From an uncultured Maribacter sp. (GTDB lineage Bacteria; Bacteroidota; Bacteroidia; Flavobacteriales; Flavobacteriaceae): a DNA stretch of 64,000 nucleotides. Below the pieces are notes generated by a model. It was not told the origin of the DNA, ran no database searches, and was given only the letters and a program-made list of their open reading frames with translations. The translations under genes and the position numbers were made by a program. Of this stretch, positions 1 to 8,198 are shown in pieces; position 1 is the first letter of the stretch, and every line of letters starts with the position of its first letter. Location: contig NZ_CANMTX010000005.1 in NCBI RefSeq assembly GCF_947500985.1, positions 310,001 through 374,000 of the forward strand, given 5' to 3'.

Positions 1-165
1 GAGATTTACGAACAAGCTATTGCAGAAAAATTTATCTACGAGAAACAATTGGTAGTCAATGAACTTAGAAAGTATGGCATACAGACTATTCTAACTAAAC
101 CCGAAGATTTGACTATTAACACTATTAATAAGTATTTAGAAATAAAAGCGAAGGGTCTTCTTTAA
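1..165 (+). CDS. C-terminal end of a DUF58-like protein (partial)
   Basis: Frame 1 is open from the window edge to TAA at 163-165, giving the last 54 residues of a protein whose start lies outside. The tail has the pattern L-x-KPEDL-x-x-N-x-INKYLE-x-K-x-(R/K)GL, which I recognise from the C-termini of Bacteroidota DUF58 proteins. These usually sit next to a MoxR-type AAA ATPase and vWA/BatA-like proteins and are thought to act in envelope or stress functions. The assignment rests on the tail pattern only. A hairpin at 351-377 could end this transcript. Confidence 0.6.
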   Translation, partial: EIYEQAIAEKFIYEKQLVVNELRKYGIQTILTKPEDLTINTINKYLEIKAKGLL

Positions 166-166
166 G

Positions 167-283
167 CTATCTTAGAAGATACGCTGCTTGCAATTCTGAT
201 GTTATATCGCCCGTACCATTTTCTACAAACGAGGGTAATTGAATTTCATATTGGCTATAAATTTCAAAATTATTGATAAATCA
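167..283 (-). pseudogene. Possible gene remnant, 37 codons, no start
   Basis: On the minus strand a frame runs from just after a TGA (complement of 281-283) to a TAG at 167-169, coding 37 residues with no start codon. The residues look protein-like (they contain PSFVENGTGD and end ELQAAYLLR) rather than random AT-rich translation. It converges with the DUF58 gene and ends 2 bases after its stop. An ATG in another frame slightly upstream could mean a frameshifted remnant. I do not recognise a family; a chance open frame remains possible. Confidence 0.2.
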
Positions 284-350
284 AAAATTCTAGTCATGGA
301 AGTTCCTATGAGTGTTTCATAGTAAAAGGTTTAAAAGAAAAATAAGTATT

Positions 351-381
351 AAAAGGCACCAATAAAAGGTGTCTTTTCTAA
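351..381 (+). terminator. Rho-independent terminator candidate
   Basis: AAAAGGCACC (351-360) pairs with GGTGTCTTTT (368-377) with one G-U pair and a 7-base loop, followed by a T-rich stretch. It lies in the 362-base gap between the DUF58 gene and the histidine kinase. It would stop plus-strand transcription before the kinase promoter. Confidence 0.5.
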
Positions 382-527
382 TTTTATAAGCTGCTCTTTA
401 TTATATTTATGTAAAATATGAATCTTTAAAAAACTCCCCCAATTCTTCATATTTTACTAGTTGAGAGTTATTATAAAAAAATCGCCTATTTGACTCTCGA
501 AAAATAAAGCACTTTAAAATTTACAGT

Positions 528-1904
528 TTGTCTAAACAAAACACTTCTAATAAAGGCGCAAAAAAAATCAACTTTTTAGATGAATTTGGTTTAATAACCA
601 TAATATCATCAATTTTTACATTTGCTGTATTTATATATACTCTTCTTTTTCATGCTTATACCGAACGAGTACTGGCATTTATTGTTGCTTTAGGTTTCGG
701 CATTGGATTTATATTAAATCGTTTAAAACTTCATAAAGCCACTAGAATATATATGACCCTTTTTCCCCCGGTCATGTTTATGAGCCTTATATTTTTAATA
801 GGTGGTTTTTTTGGGCAAGCAGTTGCATTTGCTACAATGGGTTTCTTAGCGTATATAGGTTATCGTAGAAACCCTAAGTTAAGAAATCTAATTATCGGTT
901 TTGATATTCTAGCATTTATAGTACCTACTATTTATATTTCAATATACGAACCTTTTTTAGGGACTATAGATGTTCCGTTCGATGAAATTTTTGCGTTTTT
1001 AGCTTGCTTAGGCTGGCTTTCTCTTACATTTAGCATGTATGATGAAAATAAGACGAAAACGTATACCTCCGATCTAGAAAACCATATTACCGCTTTAAAA
1101 GAAAGTGAACTTAATCTTAAAAAAGCCCAAAGCGACCTAAGAAATCAAAACAACAAATTAGCCGTTTTAAACAATGAACTTGAATTAAAAAATACGCATA
1201 TTGAAGAATTCACCTTTATTGTTACCCATGATTTAAGAGGACCTTTAAACAATATAAAAGTCATTTCCACAGAATTAGAAAAACAACATACAGCAGCTAA
1301 CTATGCGAATTTCGACAACTATTTAAAGCATTTACAGAGCAGCTCTACAAGGCTTACAAATTTGGTAGAAGGTCTTTTAAAATATGCTGAAATCGGGAAT
1401 TCTAGCGGAATGGAATTTGTAAATCTCAATGAAGTTATAGCGTTAGTTATTGATGATTTATCAGAAAGTATTAAAGACTCTAAGGCAACATTAAACATTG
1501 ACGATATGCCTACATTGATTGCTAGACCTAGCGATATTAGAATGCTTTTTCAAAATTTAGTTCATAATGCACTGAAATTTAAAACCAATAATGGGCTAAT
1601 GGTTATTAACATCTCGTCTGAAAAGAAAGATAATGAATACCTGTTTAGTGTTTCCGATAATGGCATTGGAATACCAAAAGAACATCTTGAAAATATATTT
1701 AAAGCTTTTCATAAGCTTCACAACCAATCTAAATTCGAAGGATCGGGTATCGGACTGTACGGAAGCAAAAAAATAGTAGATCACCACTTAGGTAAAATAT
1801 GGGTAGAATCTGAAGAAAATGTAGGTAGCACCTTTTATTTTACCATCAACACAAATTCTTTAAAACATCATAAAACTGAAGAGCATAGCGTAAGTCTCAA
1901 TTAA
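528..1904 (+). CDS. Membrane sensor histidine kinase (orphan)
   Basis: 458 residues if translation begins at TTG 528. There is no in-frame ATG until codon 76, which would cut through the membrane region, so TTG is the best start. Residues ~20-170 are hydrophobic with about six membrane segments, then a polar helix/coiled coil (~180-225). The HisKA box carries H234 in FIVTHDLRGPL. The ATPase domain has N347 (NALKF), D377-NGIG and GSGIGL (405-410). It resembles the phytochrome-like kinases common in flavobacteria, with a membrane sensor in place of PAS/GAF. No response regulator is adjacent, so its partner is unknown. Confidence 0.85.
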   Translation: MSKQNTSNKGAKKINFLDEFGLITIISSIFTFAVFIYTLLFHAYTERVLAFIVALGFGIGFILNRLKLHKATRIYMTLFPPVMFMSLIFLIGGFFGQAVAFATMGFLAYIGYRRNPKLRNLIIGFDILAFIVPTIYISIYEPFLGTIDVPFDEIFAFLACLGWLSLTFSMYDENKTKTYTSDLENHITALKESELNLKKAQSDLRNQNNKLAVLNNELELKNTHIEEFTFIVTHDLRGPLNNIKVISTELEKQHTAANYANFDNYLKHLQSSSTRLTNLVEGLLKYAEIGNSSGMEFVNLNEVIALVIDDLSESIKDSKATLNIDDMPTLIARPSDIRMLFQNLVHNALKFKTNNGLMVINISSEKKDNEYLFSVSDNGIGIPKEHLENIFKAFHKLHNQSKFEGSGIGLYGSKKIVDHHLGKIWVESEENVGSTFYFTINTNSLKHHKTEEHSVSLN

Positions 1905-2037
1905 ATATAACACTTTGAAAAATGAATTTACTTTGACATATTATTTTTATTGAGAGCATAACTAGAGTTTATAACAAACTACTAATTGGTGCTCCCTTTT
2001 GTCTAAACTAATTAAACCTCAACAACTATATTTTATT

Positions 2038-4230
2038 ATGAAACAATTATTCACCACCCTATTTCTTTTATTGGTCCTCAACGGATATTCACAAAATTCA
2101 ATTATCGGATTTTCTTCTGAGAACGCCAACAAACAACTACAGCTCGAAAAAAGCTTTGAAGAAAAATTAAATGCAACAAACCTTGACGAATGGATGCAGA
2201 AAATGGCTGCAGAACCTCATTGGGTAGGCACCAAATTCGGAGAAGAAAATGCAAAATGGATTAAAACTCAATTCGAATCTTGGGGTTACGATACCAAAAT
2301 AGAGACCTATCAAATTCTATTTCCTTATCCAACAGAAAGAGTTTTAGAATTAACCGGCCCTACACAATACAAGGCTAAATTAACAGCTGTACCAGTAGAA
2401 GGCGATCCATTTACCGCACAAGGCGATGCCTTATTACCAAGCTACAATGCTTTCTCTACCGATGGTGATGTTGAAGCAGAATTAGTTTTTGTTAATTACG
2501 GAATTCCGAAAGATTACGAAGAACTAGAAAAACTAGGCATCAGCGTAAAAGGTAAAATAGTAATTGCCAAATACCAAGGTTCATGGCGTGGTATTAAACC
2601 AAAATTAGCTGCCGAAAAAGGTGCTATCGGTTGTATTATTTATTCTGACCCAGAGGATGATGGCTACGGACAAGGAGATGTCTACCCAAAAGGTGCCTAC
2701 AAGAATAAAACCGGAGTACAACGTGGTTCGGTGATGGATATGCCAACATATCCTGGCGATGTATTAACTCCCGGTTATGCAGCTACAAAAGATGCTAAAA
2801 GACTAGACAGAAAAGATGCCCCTACTATAACTAAAATTCCTGTTTTGCCAATTTCTTACGAAGATGCACTACCGCTATTATCTGCCTTAGATGGTACCGT
2901 TGCGCCAGAATCTTGGCGAGGCGGATTGCCAATAACTTATCATATAGGACCAGGACTAGCTACCGTTCATTTAAAACTTACATTCGATTGGAAACTGGTA
3001 CCCGCCCATAACGTTATTGCTACTTTGAAAGGAACTGAATTTCCAGATCAGTGGGTTATGCGTGGTAATCACCATGATGCATGGGTACATGGTGCCAATG
3101 ACCCAATTAGTGGTTTGGTCGCCCTTATGGAAGAAGCTCGCGCCATTGGTGAACTTGCCAAAAAAGGACAAAAACCAAAACGCACCTTAGTATTCTGCGC
3201 ATGGGATGCTGAAGAACCAGGATTAATCGGTTCTACTGAATGGGTTGAAGATCATAAAAAAGAACTACAAGAAAAGGTAGTTGCCTATATAAATACTGAT
3301 GGTAACGGTCGCGGATTCTTAAGCGCCGGTGGATCACATTCACTGCAGGCCATGGTAAGCGAAGTGGCAGGTACTGTTGTTGATCCACAAACGAAAGTAT
3401 CGGTTAAAGACCGTAGAATTGCTGCAAATATGGTTAGCGGTGGTGACGACTCTTTTCATCTTTATGCATTAGGCTCTGGTTCTGATTACACTCCGTTTAT
3501 TCAACATGCAGGTATTGCTGCCTTGAATCTTGGTTTTGGCGGGGAAAATGGCGGCGGAGAATATCATACCATTTACGATACCTACCCACATTACAAAAGA
3601 TTTAAAGATCCAGAATTTGCCTATGGCATTGCTTTAGCGAATACTGCAGGTTTAATTACCTTACGTTTAGCAAATGCAGATGTTATTCCGTTAAACTTCT
3701 CGCAATGGCATTCGACTATTTCAAATTATTTGACTGAAATTATTGATGAAACAGAAAGTATGAGAAAAGAGGTGCTAAAGCACAACAAAATGGTTTCTCT
3801 AAAATCATATGAATTAGCGGCAGACCCAATTAAAAAAGTTAAAACTCCTACGAAAAAACAACTCATTCCTTATATAGATTTTTCACCTTTACAAAATGAA
3901 TTGGTAATACTTAACGAAACTATTACCGAGTTTGAAAAAATCAACATAACTACCCTATCTAAAAAATCGAAAGAAGAGCTCAATAAGCGTTTAATGCAAG
4001 CGGAACAGATGCTTACATCAGAGAAAGGCTTGCCTCGTAGACCATGGTTTAAACATCAAATTTACGCACCAGGTTTTTACACAGGTTACGGCGTAAAAAC
4101 TTTACCGGGAGTTAGAGAAGCAATCGAACAAAAAAATTGGGTAGAAGCACAAGAACAAATTGAAATTTTGACAAACACTTTTAAAAATTTTAATATCTAT
4201 ATAAAAGACGCAACTAAAAATTTAAATTAA
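2038..4230 (+). CDS. Secreted M28-family zinc peptidase with PA domain (glutamate carboxypeptidase II-like)
   Basis: I start at ATG 2038, not the in-frame TTG at 1999, because the ATG gives a clean signal peptide (MKQLFTTLFLLLVLNGYSQ); product 730 residues. A PA domain covers ~120-250. The M28 zinc site follows: H345 and D355 (HHDAWVHGAND), E392/E393 (DAEEPG), D421 (NTDGNG) and H510 (YHTIYD). The C-terminal ~150 residues match the helical dimerisation domain of the GCPII/transferrin-receptor group, and length fits that family. It probably trims peptides or acyl-amino acids in the periplasm. A DUF2007 gene follows after 5 bases and is likely cotranscribed. Confidence 0.85.
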   Translation: MKQLFTTLFLLLVLNGYSQNSIIGFSSENANKQLQLEKSFEEKLNATNLDEWMQKMAAEPHWVGTKFGEENAKWIKTQFESWGYDTKIETYQILFPYPTERVLELTGPTQYKAKLTAVPVEGDPFTAQGDALLPSYNAFSTDGDVEAELVFVNYGIPKDYEELEKLGISVKGKIVIAKYQGSWRGIKPKLAAEKGAIGCIIYSDPEDDGYGQGDVYPKGAYKNKTGVQRGSVMDMPTYPGDVLTPGYAATKDAKRLDRKDAPTITKIPVLPISYEDALPLLSALDGTVAPESWRGGLPITYHIGPGLATVHLKLTFDWKLVPAHNVIATLKGTEFPDQWVMRGNHHDAWVHGANDPISGLVALMEEARAIGELAKKGQKPKRTLVFCAWDAEEPGLIGSTEWVEDHKKELQEKVVAYINTDGNGRGFLSAGGSHSLQAMVSEVAGTVVDPQTKVSVKDRRIAANMVSGGDDSFHLYALGSGSDYTPFIQHAGIAALNLGFGGENGGGEYHTIYDTYPHYKRFKDPEFAYGIALANTAGLITLRLANADVIPLNFSQWHSTISNYLTEIIDETESMRKEVLKHNKMVSLKSYELAADPIKKVKTPTKKQLIPYIDFSPLQNELVILNETITEFEKINITTLSKKSKEELNKRLMQAEQMLTSEKGLPRRPWFKHQIYAPGFYTGYGVKTLPGVREAIEQKNWVEAQEQIEILTNTFKNFNIYIKDATKNLN

Positions 4231-4235
4231 TTATT

Positions 4236-4454
4236 ATGGACTCAAACTATATAAAAGTATTCGGTGGCAATAGCATTGCAGCACAACGCGTAGAACTTGC
4301 ATTAAAAGAAAATAACATTGAACCTATTCTTAAAGATGAAACGGAATCTGCACGCCTAGCAGGTTTTGGCACTCCTTTACCTGAGTTGGTCGAAATCTTT
4401 GTTAATAAAGATGAAGAAGTTAGAGCCTTGGCTATAATTACTGAAATCAACTAA
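4236..4454 (+). CDS. DUF2007 domain protein
   Basis: 72 residues, starting 5 bases after the peptidase stop. It shows the DUF2007 layout: a beta strand (YIKVFGG), helix (AAQRVELALKENNI), then LLAGFG-like R-LAGFGTP and a closing strand/helix (EIFVNKDEEVRAL). DUF2007 is a small ferredoxin-like fold of uncertain, possibly signal-transducing, role. The function here is unknown; the spacing says only that it is expressed with the peptidase. A strong terminator follows. Confidence 0.75.
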   Translation: MDSNYIKVFGGNSIAAQRVELALKENNIEPILKDETESARLAGFGTPLPELVEIFVNKDEEVRALAIITEIN

Positions 4455-4461
4455 AGTGAAT

Positions 4462-4494
4462 AAAAAAAGCCTCCAAAAATGGAGGCTTTTTTAT
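4462..4494. terminator. Bidirectional terminator between convergent genes
   Basis: A-rich stretch, then GCCTCC, loop AAAAAT, GGAGGC and a T run. The symmetry suits both the DUF2007 transcript (plus) and the DUF1080 transcript (minus). Confidence 0.85.
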
Positions 4495-4512
4495 TAAGCA
4501 TATCTTCTAAAA

Positions 4513-5451
4513 CTATCCTTTACTAAAAGGTATAATTTCTAATTTTCTAAATTCTACCGGTCCATGATCACCTTGTATCATTATTGGTCCGGCTTCAGCT
4601 TCATTATTGTCTAAAGCACCTCCGGTCATCGCTTCAATATTCTGATTTGAAATTACAGTCTTTCCATTAGCTACAATAGTAACTCTTCTACCAATTAAGG
4701 TAATATCGTATGTCTGCCACTTCCCTGCTTTCATAGCCGCGTTTTCATTTGGTGTAAGTAAACCATAGATTCCTCCAAAATAAATAGACGATGGTTCCAA
4801 ACCTATATTATCAGCAATCTGTACTTCATAGCGTCCTCTTAAATATATACCACTATTACTACCTTCTGGATATCTAAATTCTGCATGCAATTTAAAATCA
4901 TTAAATTTTTCTTCAGATATTAAATTTACTCCAGGTTTAGCACTTGTAAGTATACCATCTAAAACTGCCCATTGATTGCCAGGCTTCATCACCCATCCGT
5001 TTAAATTCTTGCCATTAAATAGTTTAACAGTCTTACCTTCTTTCACATTTGCATAATACGGAAGCTTAGGCGATTTGGTCGCTGTCCAATTATAAGTTTT
5101 TCCATCTACATAAATCATGGTTCCTGCTAATCCGTCACCTACAATTTTTCCTTCAAATTCCATATTGGAAGCTCCAGGCTCCCATTGTGGCGGAATTTCA
5201 AAAGAAAACAATTCACCGTGCTTTTCAATTTCAGCAACTGGTCTTGCGCTACCAAAAGCATAGGTAAATCGTCCAATCAATGTATTGGTACCTGAATGTC
5301 TAATTTCTAACCAAGATGGTAATTTTTCTCCTTCTTGATCAATCGTTAAATTCCATTTTCCTTCTAAAGGATGTCCTTCTTGCGCTTGAGTAACATTTAA
5401 GCTGAAAACTGCTAGTAAAAAGAAAACTAATGTTGTTTTAAGAGTATTCAT
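4513..5451 (-). CDS. Secreted DUF1080 (3-keto-disaccharide hydrolase-type) protein
   Basis: 312 residues with a signal peptide (hydrophobic 8-20, cleavage near TQAQ). Residues ~30-125 form a lipocalin/beta-sandwich-like segment. From ~140 on is the DUF1080 concanavalin-like domain, with the typical start V-KLFNGKNLNGWV and internal markers SNSGIYLRGRYEVQI and W-TYDITL. DUF1080 proteins are common secreted proteins of sugar-using Bacteroidota, and some hydrolyse 3-keto-glycosides. No other glycan gene is adjacent, so the substrate is open. Confidence 0.8.
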   Translation of the reverse strand: MNTLKTTLVFFLLAVFSLNVTQAQEGHPLEGKWNLTIDQEGEKLPSWLEIRHSGTNTLIGRFTYAFGSARPVAEIEKHGELFSFEIPPQWEPGASNMEFEGKIVGDGLAGTMIYVDGKTYNWTATKSPKLPYYANVKEGKTVKLFNGKNLNGWVMKPGNQWAVLDGILTSAKPGVNLISEEKFNDFKLHAEFRYPEGSNSGIYLRGRYEVQIADNIGLEPSSIYFGGIYGLLTPNENAAMKAGKWQTYDITLIGRRVTIVANGKTVISNQNIEAMTGGALDNNEAEAGPIMIQGDHGPVEFRKLEIIPFSKG

Positions 5452-5568
5452 ATTATTTTGGTTTGATAAGTAATCAAATATAAAAGAAGTTTCAAATATT
5501 GATTCTAAACAAGTTATAAAATATTGAAAAAATAAAATCTAATTTTACAAATATTAAAATAGGATAAT

Positions 5569-6510
5569 TTAGATTGAGGATATTAGTTCTATACTACTAT
5601 AAAACTCACTCATCATCTCTTTAATAATTTCACCAGCGGGTTTTATGTCGTGTATCAAAGCAGATACTTGACCTATTTCTAGCTCGCCATCTTCTAAGTC
5701 GCCTAAGAACATACCTTTTTTGGCACGACCTCTACCTAAAAGGGTTTTCAATTCTTCGTTAGTTGCTCCGTCAGCGTATGCTTTTTGCACCTCGTTATAG
5801 AATTTGTTTTTCACTAAACGAACGGGAGCCAATTCTTTTAATGTCAACTGCGTATCCCCTTCTTTGGCATTCACCACTACCTCTTTAAAGTTCATGTGAT
5901 TCGATGCTTCTTCACTAGCTACAAATCGACTGCCCACTTGTACACCATCAGCACCTAAAACCATAGCAGCTAACATTGCTTTACCAGTGGCAATACCTCC
6001 TGCTGCAATTAAGGGTATAGTTATTTTTTCTTTCACTGCAGGAATCAAAACTAAAGTTGTAGTTTCATCTCTACCATTATGTCCGCCTGCTTCAAAGCCT
6101 TCTGCAACAATAGCATCTACTCCGGCTTCCTGTGCTTTTAATGCAAACTTCAAGCTACTTACTACATGTACAACGGTAATTCCTTTTTCTTTTAGGAAAG
6201 ATGTCCAAGTTTTCGGATTTCCTGCAGATGTAAATACAATTTTTACATCCTCCTCAATAATAATATCCATCAATTTATCAATATCAGGATACAACATAGG
6301 TACATTGACCGCAAAAGGTTTCGAAGTCGCCTTCTTGCATTTTTGAATATGCTCGCGTAAAACATCAGGATACATGCTACCGGAACCAATAACACCTAAA
6401 CCTCCACTATTAGAAACAGCACTGGCTAATCGCCATCCGCTGGTCCAAATCATTCCTCCTTGAACTATCGGAAATTCTATCTTAAAAAGTTCAGTAATTC
6501 TATTTTGCAT
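5569..6510 (-). CDS. Nitronate monooxygenase / FabK-like FMN enzyme
   Basis: 313 residues, a full-length TIM barrel of the 2-nitropropane dioxygenase family. Markers are FPIVQGGM near the start, SGGLGVIGSGS, EGFEAGGHNGR with the candidate catalytic H144, and the FMN phosphate loop IAAGGIATG followed by GADGVQVGSRF. Family members oxidise alkyl nitronates or, in the FabK branch, reduce enoyl-ACP; the sequence does not decide which. It follows mnmA on the same strand, but a 157-base gap with a repeat and a long hairpin separates them, so it probably has its own transcript. Confidence 0.8.
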   Translation of the reverse strand: MQNRITELFKIEFPIVQGGMIWTSGWRLASAVSNSGGLGVIGSGSMYPDVLREHIQKCKKATSKPFAVNVPMLYPDIDKLMDIIIEEDVKIVFTSAGNPKTWTSFLKEKGITVVHVVSSLKFALKAQEAGVDAIVAEGFEAGGHNGRDETTTLVLIPAVKEKITIPLIAAGGIATGKAMLAAMVLGADGVQVGSRFVASEEASNHMNFKEVVVNAKEGDTQLTLKELAPVRLVKNKFYNEVQKAYADGATNEELKTLLGRGRAKKGMFLGDLEDGELEIGQVSALIHDIKPAGEIIKEMMSEFYSSIELISSI

Positions 6511-6553
6511 GAATGAAGTAATTTACCTTGGATAAATCACCCAAAGCTTTGTA

Positions 6554-6640
6554 TTGAAAATTTAATATAGAATTCGACACAAGCATTAAAACACTTAAAT
6601 CTCGATTATCGAATAAAAGATTACATTTTAAAGATACTAT
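6554..6640. repeat. Diverged intergenic repeat, copy 1
   Basis: The ~85 bases here align with 27682-27766 at roughly three matches in four by eye. The best blocks are AAAATTTAAT, TTCGAC-CAAGC and TTAAATCTCG-TTATC, followed by a shared AGATAC. Each copy holds a short inverted pair built around AAATCTC. A strong hairpin lies at or overlapping the right end in both places. No coding potential was seen. It sits between mnmA and the nitronate monooxygenase gene. Confidence 0.5.
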
Positions 6641-6659
6641 TAAGCTCTTTAAAATGTAA
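6621..6659 (-). terminator. 14-bp perfect hairpin after mnmA
   Basis: TTACATTTTAAAGA (6621-6634) pairs perfectly with TCTTTAAAATGTAA (6646-6659) around an 11-base loop. Read on the minus strand it follows the mnmA stop by 8 bases and is trailed by TCTTTTATT. It is therefore a likely, though AT-rich, terminator. Confidence 0.55.
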
Positions 6660-6667
6660 CCGTCTAG

Positions 6668-7858
6668 TTAAGAAATTACACCTGACCCTATAAGGTCATC
6701 TTCAATATACCATGCTACAAATTGACCTTCGGTAATTGCAGATTGCATTTCTTTAAAATCAACATACATACCACCTTCTACTCTATATATAGTAGCTTCT
6801 TGTAATTCTTGACGATATCTAATACGTGCTTTTACTTCTAATTTCTCATCAATCTTCAAAGCTAAATCTGTACGCACCCAATGTATTTCTTCATCTTTTA
6901 CAAATAACGTTCTTCTATATAAACCTGGGTGTGCTTTACCTTGACCTGTGTAAATAACATTTTCGTTAACATCGGTATCTATGACAAATAACGGTTCTTT
7001 TGTACCACCTACATGCAACCCTTTACGTTGCCCTTTAGTAAAATAATGCGCACCTTGGTGCTCACCAACTATTTTACCATCAGTTAAATGATAAACAGGT
7101 TTCTCTGCATAAAATTCTAATTCAGCGTTTTTATCTGAAAACGATGGTATAGCTCTTTCGTAACTACCAAAAGCTGCCGGGATCTCAACAATTTTACCAG
7201 TTTTTGGTTTTAATTGCTGTTGTAAAAACTCTGGCAATCTAACCTTACCAATAAAGCATAAACCCTGTGAGTCTTTTTTATCTGCAGTAATCAAATCCAT
7301 TTTCTTGGCAATTTCCCTCACCTGTGGCTTGGTCAATTCCCCTATCGGAAATAATGTTTTTGATAATTGCTCTTGCGATAATTGACATAAGAAATAAGAT
7401 TGGTCTTTATTACCATCTTTTCCTGCCAATAATTGATATGTCTCAGAACCATCAGAATTATGAAGTGTTCCTTTTCTACAATAATGACCTGTGGCAACAT
7501 AGTCTGCCCCTAATTGCATGGCTATTTTCATAAATACATCAAACTTGATTTCTCTATTGCAAAGCACATCAGGGTTCGGGGTGCGTCCCATTTCATATTC
7601 CTTAAACATATAATCAACTATACGCTCTTTATACTCAGTACTTAAATCAACTGTTTGAAACGGAATACCCAATTTTTCAGCGACAATTAATGCATCGTTG
7701 CTATCTTCTAACCACGGACACTCTTCTGATATTGTTACCGAATCATCATGCCAATTCTTCATAAACAAACCAATAACATCATAACCCTGCTCTTTTAGCA
7801 AGTATGCAGCTACGCTTGAATCTACTCCTCCAGAAAGTCCTATTACTACTTTTTTCAT
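6668..7858 (-). CDS. mnmA: tRNA-specific 2-thiouridylase MnmA
   Basis: 396 residues, close to the usual length. It thiolates U34 of Lys, Glu and Gln tRNAs, using ATP to adenylate the base and a persulfide sulfur. The PP-loop SGGVDSS is at residues 9-15. The catalytic cysteines are C100 (NPDVLCN) and C201 (QGLCFIGK), the pair expected for a standard MnmA. YVATGHY and KDQSYFL are also conserved. A -7 box TAATTTTG lies about 20 bases upstream. Confidence 0.95.
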   Translation of the reverse strand: MKKVVIGLSGGVDSSVAAYLLKEQGYDVIGLFMKNWHDDSVTISEECPWLEDSNDALIVAEKLGIPFQTVDLSTEYKERIVDYMFKEYEMGRTPNPDVLCNREIKFDVFMKIAMQLGADYVATGHYCRKGTLHNSDGSETYQLLAGKDGNKDQSYFLCQLSQEQLSKTLFPIGELTKPQVREIAKKMDLITADKKDSQGLCFIGKVRLPEFLQQQLKPKTGKIVEIPAAFGSYERAIPSFSDKNAELEFYAEKPVYHLTDGKIVGEHQGAHYFTKGQRKGLHVGGTKEPLFVIDTDVNENVIYTGQGKAHPGLYRRTLFVKDEEIHWVRTDLALKIDEKLEVKARIRYRQELQEATIYRVEGGMYVDFKEMQSAITEGQFVAWYIEDDLIGSGVIS

Positions 7859-8198
7859 TTCTTATACTTGGTCGGTACAAAATTACAAAATTTCATTTCA
7901 GAAATACTTTTTTTACAACTCACATGTCTCATCAAAAAAAATAGTTTTTTTATCCAAAAACCTTTTAAAATGTTAAAACTGAATCATTTATTATCGATAA
8001 AAATGTTAAACTTTTACCAATTTATATTCAACAATATTAAATCATAATTTAAAGTAAACCCTTCTATTATCTACAATTATCAGTCATATTTTACAACATA
8101 ATGTAATTATTTAGACCTATACCTATCATATCTTCATTTTAAATGTATTTATTTTTTGTTTAGCTTTACATCATAATAGTTCAACAAAAAATATAAAA
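7859..8198. other. 340-base divergent intergenic region
   Basis: Very AT-rich gap between mnmA (minus) and the fasciclin lipoprotein gene (plus). On the minus strand TAATTTTG (complement of 7878-7885) matches the Bacteroidota -7 box for mnmA. On the plus strand I see no exact TAnnTTTG box; the run TATTTTTTG near 8150 is one base off. The words AATGTTAAA occur twice near 7968 and 8000. No small gene or RNA was recognised. Confidence 0.4.

Noticed and set aside
1999-2037. Longer form of the M28 peptidase starting at TTG 1999
   Set aside because: It would place 13 polar residues before a typical signal peptide. ATG 2038 gives the expected secreted N-terminus.
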